Assembly (NCBI GenBank): GCA_018806985.1
Contig: JADANN010000364.1
Coordinates: forward strand, 1,302,001-1,366,000
Direction of reading: 5' to 3'
Source of the DNA: Angiostrongylus vasorum
Lineage: Eukaryota > Nematoda > Chromadorea > Rhabditida > Metastrongylidae
Length of the DNA: 64,000 bases
The notes under the pieces are model-generated. The model was not told the DNA's origin. It did no database searches and was given only the letters and a program-made list of their open reading frames with translations. A program made the position numbers and the translations under genes. Numbering within the stretch: position 1 is the stretch's first letter; each line of letters starts with the position of its first letter. Shown here one piece after another: positions 35,071 to 44,835 of the stretch.

Positions 35071-35524
35071 ACAACCATAATAAAAATAATCACCCAGTTA
35101 TTTAAAAAACCAACTTCAATCGGCAATTACCGGGAAAAGTGCACACAAGCACTCATTCCGGTATCTGTCGACATTTCAGAAGTCAGAGCATTCCAAACCG
35201 GCCTTCATCGCAGTGCAAATATTCGGTAAAGACTTGATGGAAATTGCTTAGTGAGCACCTACATACAAGTATATCAGATAGTAGAAAAATCTTAGCACGA
35301 TGACAAACTCAAAATTTTAACAAAGATCTCACCATGAGGCCCTAGAATTCTGCTGATGTTCTTCATGGCTCCGTTCTTCATCAGTGAAGATTTCAAGAGA
35401 ACCACCCACTAATCTAGTAACGGTGAGATCCTGCATTGTTATGCGTTTCTTAACTTATTAAAAGGTGGATATCAGAGGTCAAGACATACACGACGATTTT
35501 CAAATTTTATGATATGGAAGAAAC

Positions 35525-35920
35525 TTACTTGCAACTTGGATACTTGGATGGCCCGTCCTCACTGGTTGTTAGGGCCTAGGCATAATCTCCACTTTGTCGG
35601 AGTTTTGCTAGCCTAGCCATTGTGTTTCCCGAGGTCAGCGGGGCCAAATCTTTCCCGAGTCGTCACCACCACAGGCAATCGCCGCCCTTGTGGATCAGAG
35701 GGATATTTGCAACCATGAGACTAGTTTGACGCCAGGAAGGTGGTGGATCATAGTATTGGTTTAATATTAGCTGGGCTTCCTGATAGAAACGTCGGACTCC
35801 TTCTCAGCTTGGGAGACCCTACTGGGTGGATGAATCCCCCGCTGTACCTCGCAGTCGAACACCCAGGAACACCTGCCAGCCACGATGAGGCGGTAAATTG
35901 TCGGAAGGACGATTGCTGAG
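35525..35920 (+). repeat. Repeat C copy
   Basis: GGATACTTGGATGGCCCGTC.., CCCGAGGTCAGCG, CCACCACAGGCAATCGCCGC.., CCAGCCACGATGAGGCGG. Good match to the other copies along its length. Confidence 0.78.
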
Positions 35921-36008
35921 CTTAGGAAAAAGAGAGAATAACGTAACAGAATGCACTAAATACGTAACTTCTGTACCTGTATTGACATCTTCCCTCTCCG
36001 TTGTGGAT

Positions 36009-36771
36009 TCACATGGAAGAAAACGCAGTGCTCAATGAAATGGGCATGGTAGCTGGATGACTTTCTATCTCCTGAATGCCTTTTAATATGAGTAAGAGAC
36101 GAAAAGCGAAAGAAGCAAAGACAATACAACTTACATCTTCCCATTGGATTTTCTTAGTGATGCGGGTCATCACAAGGTAACGGAATTCCTGCCAATATAA
36201 AACATAGGGATCTCTCGCCTATAGTGGGCTGCTTTATTGGTGCAAGAAACCCGCAAGATATCTCGAATCTTAGTAGCAAACTTACATTTGTAGTGATGTA
36301 CACAGATAATTTGGCCCTATTTCGAAGAACAAGGAGAATGTTGTTCCCCATGTCGGCGATAAGTACGAAGATGTTCAACTAATATTTCAGATGAAACACA
36401 TTCATCTTCATTTTTGCTACATAGAATCAAACTATTAACTACAGCTGAGCTAAAACATTCACATAGCGCCGCCTGGTGTGATTGGGAAAACAGTTGGCCT
36501 GGCTTTTCTAGTGGAACATGCATATCGTCAGCAGTTCCCATTGTCTCTTGTTGTAGTTCATAGCAGAAAGCCGTTATCTGCTGTTCAGTGATTAGCTCTT
36601 GGTACTCCTCGACAATAACTATGTCTCCAAGGAGATTCTTCAAGCAGACACCATACGATACTTGTCGGAGAGACGTCGATGAAGCATTCACCTTGTTTGC
36701 AGAACTGATACTCATCCCGAATCTCATCCAAGCAAACGTCTTTACACCAAGTACATGTTGAAACCCAATTA
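36009..36771 (-). CDS. Unidentified protein, last four exons
   Basis: Four minus-strand exons join in phase: 36771-36440, 36378-36286, 36188-36135 and 36071-36009 (stop). Acceptors are TTGCTTCTAG, AAATATTAG, ATTGGCAG and GCATTCAG; two donors are strong (GTAAGT) and one is weak (GTTAAT after 36440). About 179 residues are visible, including LKNLLGDIVIVEEYQELITE, SQSHQAALCECFSSAV, FVLIADMGNNILLVLRNRAK and YLVMTRITKKIQWED. I do not recognise the family. The adjacent fold-back element at 36.85 kb lies in the intron or region upstream, and no 5' exon was found. An alternative without the 61-base intron gives EILVEHLRTYRRHG and then a stop. Confidence 0.5.
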
Positions 36772-36844
36772 CTAGAAGCAAGAAGAAAAACTCACGAATT
36801 CAAGCTTGTTTCGGACGATGATGACATAGGTCACGGTTTTTCTT

Positions 36845-37215
36845 GATGAGCATACATGAGGTTGTTACTACAGCGGTTACTAGTACACGATAACTGACGT
36901 TTCGAATGTTTCGCACTCTACAGAGTCTGGAAAGGTAAAATTGAAATGCCATCTACTCAGTCAAACACTTTCATAACCGTCGCAGATAAGGCTTAACATG
37001 TTAGACCTTCTGTTGTTAAACTTGTTGTTAACCTTTGCAGATAAGACTTAACATGTTAAGACCTATGTTAAGTCTTATCTGTTGTTATGAAAGTGTTTGG
37101 CTGAGTGGATGGCATGTCGATTTGACCTTTCGAGGCTCTGACGAAGGTGGAACCGCCGAAGTATCAGGTATTGTATACTATCAAATTCTATAATACCAAC
37201 CTCGTTTTTGCTCTT
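36845..37215. repeat. Fold-back (palindromic) MITE-like element
   Basis: The two halves are diverged reverse complements. The left half reads ACGTTTCGAATGTTTCGC.., CAGAGTCTGGAAAGGT and CAAACACTTTCATAAC. The right half reads GTTATGAAAGTGTTTGGCTG.., TTGACCTTTCGAGGCTCTGA and GCCGAAGTATCAG. Near the centre, 37038-37054 and 37065-37081 are a perfect 17-base inverted repeat with a 10-base loop. The ends (GCATACATGAGGTTGTTAC and ATAATACCAACCTCG) resemble the TIR of the neighbouring element. Confidence 0.8.
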
Positions 37216-37357
37216 TGAACAAAAACAGTGACTTACCAATCAATGCCGAGCTTAATAGAAAATCGGTCTTGGGAACTGCTACATAAAAGATGACACTTAG
37301 AAGACCATAACAACGTTGAGGATGGAAAAAATAAACTAATAGATGTCTTGCCTTATT

Positions 37358-37815
37358 GATAAGCTTACAAGAGGTTGTTATAGCTCTTCATAATGGATTA
37401 CGTCACGAAGACTTCGTTGTCCTCAGAGCCGGATTGATTCAAGACGATTGTCCACGGCCGTTCGCCCTCGAGATGTCGTTCCTCGTAGTCGTGTCGAGAC
37501 GAATCTTCCGGAGTGAAGCACCGCTGGAATGAGAACCTCACTCGGCAGTGCCCTTTTATACAGTACGGTTGTTGTAGGATGTTCACTGATAACGATAAGT
37601 ATTCATGAGTACAATCCATCCTGCAGTTATTATATCATCTAGCACGTAGCTAATCAATACTTTCATTAAACTGACTTTAGTGATCTAATAACCTAATAAT
37701 AAACCAATAATTCAACTTAACAACTTTGGTAGCACTAGCATTAAACTTTAGCTCCAAACTTGATAATTTCCTACGTTAAAAAGTTTTTTGTAACAACCTC
37801 ATGTGAGCCTAACAA
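37358..37815. mobile_element. Non-autonomous TIR element (MITE-like)
   Basis: Left end AAGCTTACAAGAGGTTGTTA (from about 37362) and right end GTAACAACCTCATGTGAGCC (to about 37812) are imperfect inverted repeats. There is no transposase, and the interior ORFs on both strands look like chance. Related ends appear at 26.06, 34.77, 36.85 and 55.69 kb. Confidence 0.65.
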
Positions 37816-38150
37816 CCTAAGAAGCATATTGATTACCCAGACCGAGGCTAAATGTTGGTCGGTTGCTAAAAATACTGATTGGCTACGGGCAACCTTACAC
37901 ACCCACTACGGCAGAATGGATTGTTTTCACGAACACAAATTCTTGTTAGTGGACAGCCAACAGCAATCGTCGTGTATAAAAAGGGTGCTGCCCAGGGATA
38001 GTACTTCATTCATGCAGGGTTGCTCTGTTACAGACTGGAGTCAAGTAATACTGCACACTATGAAGGACAACTATGTCTACACACTGTTAGCGTCTCTGGA
38101 TGAGAAGCCAAAGGAGCAACTACTCGTCATGGATTCGCAATAAACTGCGC
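37816..38150 (+). repeat. Inverted relative of the TIR element interior
   Basis: GAATGGATTGTTTTCACGAA, CGTGTATAAAAAGGGTGCTG and CTACGGCAG are diverged reverse complements of segments inside 37398-37640. The 127-codon ORF covering it is therefore likely repeat-derived. Confidence 0.45.
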
Positions 38151-38369
38151 GTCAGCATGGTCATCTCCTTCAAGTAATTCATACTTGTCATTACCCTATT
38201 TGGTACGCAAGGTGACCTTAACAGGTCATTTAGCACATAGCGCTTTGTACAAAATTTTACGTGGCTACAGGTTAGAAAGACGTCTAATTTCAGCTACACC
38301 GAAAATAACGAATAGTGCTGGCTTTTCAGAAATAAACGACAAATTTTCGTTAACTAGAATACTTAAGAA

Positions 38370-38591
38370 GTGAGAACACCACAAGGTTGTAAAGGAGACG
38401 ATCACCCTAAGGATCTGTATGCTACCATTCAGTATATTTTACTACTAGTATATTTTATTTCGGTCTACCATCCTACTACCAGACAGCTGTCACCATTTGG
38501 AAGTATTTTCTATGCTGAGTGTATTTTGATATTTCTTATACTTTCGCTTGCTCTTAAGATAACCACGACCCATCTTGATTACAGCGAATGA
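38370..38591 (+). other. Short ORF with two possible membrane segments
   Basis: A 73-codon ORF containing YILLLVYFISVY and ILIFLILSLAL. No family recognised. It could be an exon of the gene at 38.7-39.2 kb, but no junction was established. Confidence 0.2.
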
Positions 38592-38708
38592 CGGAAAAGT
38601 GGATTATTGGTGAATAACTGGACTTATGTACCCTACATGATGAGCGATGTTGGTCGAATAACTCCTGATAGTGTTCACTAACAAGAATTTATGAGAAATT
38701 GAAGATTT

Positions 38709-39172
38709 GAGGTCGTCGTCGAGACTGCACTCTGCCGCCCAGGGAATGTTGTAAGTTTCTACAGTGTTATCTTCATTTTAAGTTCATTTGAAAGGTAGAC
38801 TTTAAAGAGGAAACCAGGTATCATCTTGGCAGAAACATATATCAAGTCATCGATGAAAACCTATACATTCCGACACTCCCGATCATATATGGTGCTATAA
38901 AAGGTAAGTCAGTAGCTTCAAAATTTGGCTACCTCAGTGGAAGAACGGGACCTGCTCTAGTTACCATTACAGAAACCAGAGTCAGTGCTCCACAACACTA
39001 AAAAATATTCTAGATCTCGTGCATGAACGGAACACATGGCGACCACTTTGCTCTTAATCGATTCCTCATCGATGACAAGAAAGAAGTCTTTGATGTGAAC
39101 AACAATGTCGACCCCCCTCAGCTTTCTGCGTCTGAAGAGAGAGAATGTAGAGGCTTATGACGAAGTCAGTAA
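38709..39172 (+). CDS. Unidentified protein, internal exons
   Basis: Coding-like blocks: 38709-38750 (VVVETALCRPGNV, then GTAAGT), 38795-38980 (RYHLGRNIYQVIDENLYIP, PIIYGAIKGKSVASKFGYLS, GRTGPALVTITETR) and 39014-39172 (ISCMNGTHGDHFALNRFLID, DKKEVFDVNNNVDP, then RENVEAYDEV before GTAAGTGA). Frame is continuous if the C6 run at about 39112-39117 is one base too long. The intron between the last two blocks would be only 33 bases, which is doubtful; a GTAAGT at 38904 is an alternative donor but breaks phase. The family is not recognised. The composition is that of a soluble globular protein. Both ends are unresolved. Confidence 0.45.
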
Positions 39173-39249
39173 GTGAGTGCTCTGGCAGTGTGTTGCCTTA
39201 TAACCACTGGATTTTCAATATCAGTGAATCTATTAATCATCTGTATCAC

Positions 39250-40335
39250 CTGTACCAGCTGTCGATTCATTGATTGTCGACTTAGTCGAGCGGGCTCTAG
39301 TAAATCTCCTATTTCGCCGTGTCGCGTGGAAGAACAGCTTAGTGAGTTCTGATCGCTCTAGGGACTCGTCGAGCATCAGGCTTTTCATGAAGAACTCTGA
39401 CCATCGCGTAGGTGGTTTTCCTGCAGTGCGTTGGACATCCCGAAGAATCCAGTCACTAACGGCTCATGCCCATCGGTTGTCGTTCATACTCATTGCGTAA
39501 ACCCACCTATCTTCGACAGTTTGGCGTCTAGTTGGTGCAGGTTGGAGACATGGCATACTCGTAGCATCGCCCTTTCGACTGCGTTCTATAACGGTGAGTG
39601 ATCTTTCATCTTGCTTACGCAGGGGACTAGGTTCCCTAGGCATACATTAATGCAGAAAGTATCGTAGAGTCGGAAAGGTGGACACAGAGTTGGGTGTTCT
39701 TTTCACTATATACTCGATGCTGCTGAAACCTCCCAATCCGCTCATTTCCTTCTGCTCAACTCTGGAGCTAAGTCGTTCATCATGTTGATTTCGGACCTAG
39801 ATAAACGTAACTGGAGCATTCAGATCTATTCGTTCCGCTGAGGGTGAATGGGACATACGAAATCAATCCGTTTTTCTCTACAGGCTCTATCAAAGTCGGC
39901 AAGCGTTCGCTCCGCTTGACTAATGTTTGATGTTATAAGGACGATGTCATCAGCAAAGCTAAGATGGTGCAATTGTCGACCATCAATTTTCACTCCCATA
40001 TAATCCCAGTCCAACGTTCCCATAACGTTTTCGAATCTGGCGATAAATAATTTTCGCCAGATGGTTTCGCCTTGCCTAACACCTCTTTTGACGTGGATGT
40101 TAATATCGTTGTAGAATGACGATATCTTGGTTGTGAAGTGTTTATACAGCTCACGAAGAATCTTTATATAATGAGTGGGTACTCTCTGACTGTTCAGAGC
40201 TTCCATGACCGCTTCTATCTTTATTGAGTCAAGAGCTTTCTTTAAATAGATGAAGGTGAGACAGAGCAGTCTCTTTTTACTATCGTGATACTTCAACGAG
40301 TCTTGTTATCGTGTGGATGTGGTCCATCGTGAATT
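39250..40335 (-). mobile_element. RTE-type copy, RT half
   Basis: On the minus strand it starts inside the RT. It has [40 protein letters not shown] (near 39960, catalytic FADD kept) and then the C-terminal region to the 3' end near 39252. It is 5'-truncated. A 156-codon stretch (39826-40296) is still open. Confidence 0.83.
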
Positions 40336-40960
40336 TTTTTCTTCGTACTACAATACAAATTTTTGTCTATTTTTTCACTCCCATGTTGTCCCATTCCAGT
40401 ATCCCATTAGTCTATCTTGTTAAACATAGGGAAGAACAGAATCGAGAACCGCAATCTGCCGGTTCAAAGTTGCCGATAAGGAAGAAGAGACGACTCACAG
40501 TATCAACGCTGTATCTGGCGAAGGAATTGTTAACTGGCACGGCAAAATACTTTCGGAAATCTCGTGAAAGGTATGAGAGTATGGAAATTCACAACGGTTC
40601 TCGAGCTTATGGAAGGACTAGGTGTAAGTAGAATAGGCGTTTCGCAATACCTTAACCGAACCAGGAAGTGAAATAAATTGATACATGGATGTCTCATAAT
40701 TGAACGGCAAGCGTTATCAAGTCTGTCCTGCATTTTTTCTACGCAAAAAACAACTCATTATGTGATTGCAATGTGACAATCTAAGACAAAAAACGACTTC
40801 TGTTTAATAACAGACGACCTTCTCTCTGCAATGGCTGGACGACAATGATGCAGTACGGAAGACTCCGCGGATCTGAACTAGCATCACTTTTCCGTGCATA
40901 GCAGACAGAAGCATCCACGACGAATGCTGTTGGGAACAATGCGGAAAAGAAGTCACCTAT
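40336..40960. other. Spacer between two RTE copies
   Basis: No gene recognised. ORFs at 40311-40631 (+) and 40530-40733 (-) overlap and show no domain. Confidence 0.3.
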
Positions 40961-40964
40961 CACC

Positions 40965-43215
40965 TGTGGCCCTGCTGGTTGTCGAGCAACTCAAGCGAGC
41001 GCAACTAAACTTCCGATTACTCCCTGGGGCGTGCACTAGTAGCCCAGCGGGTTTTTCTTGCTCTATGGAGCCGTTTAGCATCATATCTTTCTTCTACGGT
41101 TTTCGTTAAGAACTCTCACCATATTCCTGTTGCGTGCTTAGAATCCCAAGCAAACCTAGTAGCTAATAGTTGTTGTCCATCGGTTGTCGATCACGCGCAT
41201 TATGTGTCCAGCCCAGCTTATCTTCGATAATTTGGCGTATAGAAACGGCATCTTTGACTCTTCATCGCTGAAGTAGGTTGGAGCCTCGCAGTCTTTCCTT
41301 GACTTGCGTGGTAAGAGGTACTCGTAGCATAGTCCTTTCTACACGTCCAGTTATGATGAGTGATTCTTCATCCTGCTTGAGCGTGAATGTGGCATACGAA
41401 ACTAATCCGTTCCTCGTGAACATCATTTCGTGAGATTTACTGGATGAGCAATCTTAGCACAAGCGTTGTCAAATTCGGCTATGTAACTGCTCCCTTTGGG
41501 CAGCGAAGTGCAATTATATTCATCTTGTAATTGGAGAAGTTTCGGTCAGATTTGCGAACGCTTTTCGCACCCTCTGTAGCTTCGACCGTAACGGCTGCTT
41601 TTCGCTCTTTAAGATTTTTCTCCCACCGTTTATCTACATTGTTCTGGAAGTCCGAACATCGTTGGGGATTGCCTATGGCTCGTGCGACTCCAAGTTGGCG
41701 TATCTGCTTGGGTGTTTCTGGATACAGATGTCTCTTGGTGAGTTTCTCAGTCTCAGCTTTAATAGCACTAAAGTGAAGATGTTTAATGAGCTGGTCGTAT
41801 TCCTCACCGATGTTATGGAGAGCGGCATCTTCCCAAAAGCCGACTAATGAACAGAATAAATCGCAGTTTATGGTGATTTTGGGACGTTTTTTTGAATGCA
41901 TCGGCCCTTTCTCATTTCCGCGAGGAATGAAATCTTGCACGAAGAAGGCGCTGGTCTGATCCCGTGTAAAAATTCGGGATAACGCAACATCGGTTAGGAA
42001 ACACTTTAGATTTACTATGATGTTGTCTCTTTCGTTATGGTACTCTTTATTGGGAGACCCCAAAGTCAAGTGTTGAGGGTGGGATTTTTGGAAGAGTTGG
42101 AAGAGTTATCATGAATGGTCTTGGTCGTCACGATAAATTCAGACAGCTACCCATCTGGCTCGTTCATTCCAATCCGTGGGTCTCTACATGACGTTCTTCG
42201 TCCATTCGTTTGGGTCCAATCTTGGCGTTGAAATCTCCAATGATGACCTTGAAAAAATGTGTGGTCTTCTCTGTAGAACTTCTCCAAGTCCCTGTAGAAC
42301 GCTTCGACTTCTGCGTCATATTTTGATGTCGGCGCATAAACGATGAAGATTGTCAAAGCCGGAATTGATCCACATCTTTTTAATCGCAAACGTCCGATCC
42401 AGGGTTGTAAGTTGTTCGAATGAATCGATGTTCATGGACAAACTCGTGTTGACGAGAACGCCGACGCTGCCAACTCCTCTACTGTCGCATGTTCCGAGGA
42501 ACAGTTCTTCTCCGGTGCCACAAACGGCACTGAAAGGCTGGCGTCTTCTCGTCTCGGCCAGGCCGATGCATCGTAACTTATCCTTCTTGCTTGCACGAGC
42601 AAGTCTTCTTTCGAGGACTCGGATGCAAGTGTACGTGCATTGTAGGTACAGGTCGTCACGATAGTTCTTTGTAATCTAGGCAGCTTCCATTGGCTCGCAG
42701 ACAGACTTTAACAGCCTCTTCATACTCGTCCTACCCAACGCTGCGAAACTGGGGGGCTCTTTCGGGGTCAGGGGAATGAGGCCCGTTCATCTCACTGTGT
42801 TTAGCATTTTGATACCCACGTATCGCTTACAGAATTTTTAAAAGTGGTGGCTGAGTATATTCAAGGGTAGGTTGCCAATCTCTCCCAGAGTACAGGAGAA
42901 AGCTTATTTGCTAAAGGTCACTGCTAGCCGTCTCCATTATAATTCCTTGTCATTTGATTCTAGGCTTTTGCCGTAATTGACTCTCGAATACAATCCGCAT
43001 AGAAAACACACGTATGCCTGAGTATGCTCTCGCAGACAGAAAAGTATGTGCCAAATCGGCGTAGCAGAAAGAGGGAGTCCAACCCCTCAATCCACCTGCC
43101 TTATAGGAAAGCATCTGCGATTAACCCCGTATCCACCAACTGTGGACGCGTCAGGTTGCCTCGCGAGTAACTTGCAGGCGATCCCTCCATGACAGAGATC
43201 CGTGGATACTCAGCA
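40965..43215 (-). mobile_element. RTE-type copy with internal loss of the RT core
   Basis: Minus-strand order: 5' untranslated region (43215-42790), endonuclease (42660-41990, with the GDFNA equivalent near 42230 and the HNERDNIIVN equivalent near 42040), linker (41990-41480), then a direct jump at about 41475 to the post-catalytic region (AEFDNACAKIAH) and the 3' end near 40970. The fingers and palm of the RT, including FADD, are missing. It lies head-to-tail with the RT-half copy at 39.25-40.33 kb. Confidence 0.8.
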
Positions 43216-43449
43216 TATTCCTTGATTTTTGGTCATGTCAGACTTTTCCCCCGATTTGCGTTTCCCAGTATCTCTCTGTATTTCCCTTATACAAGGTATA
43301 GGTGACACAGATAATACTTTCTCAAAACAGGGTACTCCTGGTACTTGCCCATTAGGAAGTGCCTTCAACAGTTTCGATTGTACTTTTAATATGCTTACAT
43401 TCAAAGTGGATTACCAGTAAATATGATTAATTTAGATCCTTTTTGCTAT

Positions 43450-43530
43450 TTCTGTCTGGAAGGAAAAAAGGAAGAAAGATTGTAGAAAAAGAGAGGAAGA
43501 AAAAGACAGAGGAGGGAAAGAAACTAGTGT
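43450..43530. repeat. Purine-rich tract
   Basis: About 75 bases almost entirely A and G on the plus strand (GGAAGGAAAAAAGGAAG.., GAGAGGAAGAAAAAGAC). Confidence 0.8.
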
Positions 43531-43634
43531 TAACTGAAATGAACAATCAATTTGCTCACTAGAGCGCTCATTCAGAGTAGACATGAAATGTGTTTGTTAG
43601 AAGGAACCCTATTTTGTTTCCCATATACTCGATC

Positions 43635-43900
43635 TGGGCGAGTGTGGTGCAGTGGTTGGAGGCGCCACTGCGACACACACGTGGAATCGATCCCCGCGCC
43701 CATGGCCCATCAAGCCTTCCATCCCTCCGGGGTCGGCAAATTGGTACCAGGGATAGTAGCACAGGCTGGATACATCGGCAGGTCACCGCGAGTCATTGTA
43801 AAGGCCAGATATGCATTCAGTTACCTCCAACGATGCTTAATGAAGTCAAATGTATGGCGCATCCCTCAGGGATTGACCAACGCCAAGCTTCATCCTTTTT
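43635..43900 (+). repeat. SINE-1 copy, plus orientation
   Basis: Starts GAGTGTGGTGCAGTGGTTGG (A box), B-box region GTGGAATCGATCCCCGCG about 40 bases later, then the body TCCGGGGTCGGCAAATTGG and CCTCAGGGATTGACCAACGC at the 3' end. This orientation shows the promoter layout most clearly. Confidence 0.78.
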
Positions 43901-44164
43901 TTTATTATACTTGACTTGGTTACAGGTTTCCGGTCAAAAGTCCATGATATAATCCGTAAACACAACCACTTGATGTATCAACATGACTGAGTGCAGGGAA
44001 ATCTAAAGAAGCAGAAAAAGAGGAAGTACCTCCTATACCATGAATCCACAGAATATCATGGAGTGCATGTGGCCATTTCTCGCTTAGGGCCTGAGTCCTA
44101 TCCTCTCTAGTTGGTCGTTTTGGGCCCAAAATACGGTCCATCTCCCTGGAAACTGCCTTGCACG

Positions 44165-44450
44165 AAGATAAAGGATAAAGGATAAAGCTCTCGACGTTGA
44201 TCAATCCTTGAAGGATGCACCATGCATTCGACTTCACTAAGCATCGTTGGAGGTGATTGAATGCATATGTAGCCTCTACAGTGACTCGCGGTAGGCTACC
44301 GATGTATCGAGCCAGCCAGTGCTGCTATCCTCCCAGACAATTCAAGTATCGAATGGCCGATCACGAAGGGATGGAGGTCTTGGTGGGCTTGTGGGGCGAA
44401 GATCGATCCCATGGGTACTGCAGGGCGCCTCCGACCACTGCGCGCCCCTG
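44165..44450 (-). repeat. SINE-1 copy upstream of rpl-30
   Basis: The 3' tail reads in plus sense AAGGATAAAGGATAAAGCTC, followed by CGACGTTGATCAATCCTTG. The far end is CCGACCACTGCGCGCCC. It lies about 400 bases before the rpl-30 start and so borders or overlaps its promoter region. Confidence 0.75.
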
Positions 44451-44825
44451 CACGAAGATAACCCCCGTTAATCTTTTTTACAAACATACCCTGCTATGAT
44501 TTGAAAGAACCGTCAATATAAGTTAAGTGGACCACACCTCAAGCAAGAAGAAAACTAAAGGACTCATCGTCGTACGAGTTAGCACGATGCGCGATGTAAA
44601 GCCGAGTTGGGTCCCGTGTGGAATCACACCGCAGGCGAGTTTCTGGCGCAGAAAACGAATCATCCTAATTCGTCCGATATGCGTTGTTCACTTTGCTTCT
44701 TTCCTTTGTTGTTGGCGTTTTCTTGTCTATGTTGTCGTGGTCCTTTTAAATTTACGTGCGTTAAGCAATGTTTGCTTGGTCCGGAGCCTTTCGTTGTTTC
44801 TTCTGTCGACGTCGTCTTGATTTGT

Positions 44826-44835
44826 TTTGTTCTAG
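44826..44835 (+). promoter_or_regulatory. Probable spliced-leader trans-splice acceptor of rpl-30
   Basis: TTTGTTCTAG sits 18 bases before the start codon with a T-rich lead-in and no coding exon upstream, the usual arrangement for SL addition in nematodes. The assignment is inference. Confidence 0.55.

Noticed and set aside
37760..38143. 127-codon plus-strand ORF as a gene
   Set aside because: Much of it is an inverted copy of sequence inside the TIR element at 37.4-37.6 kb.
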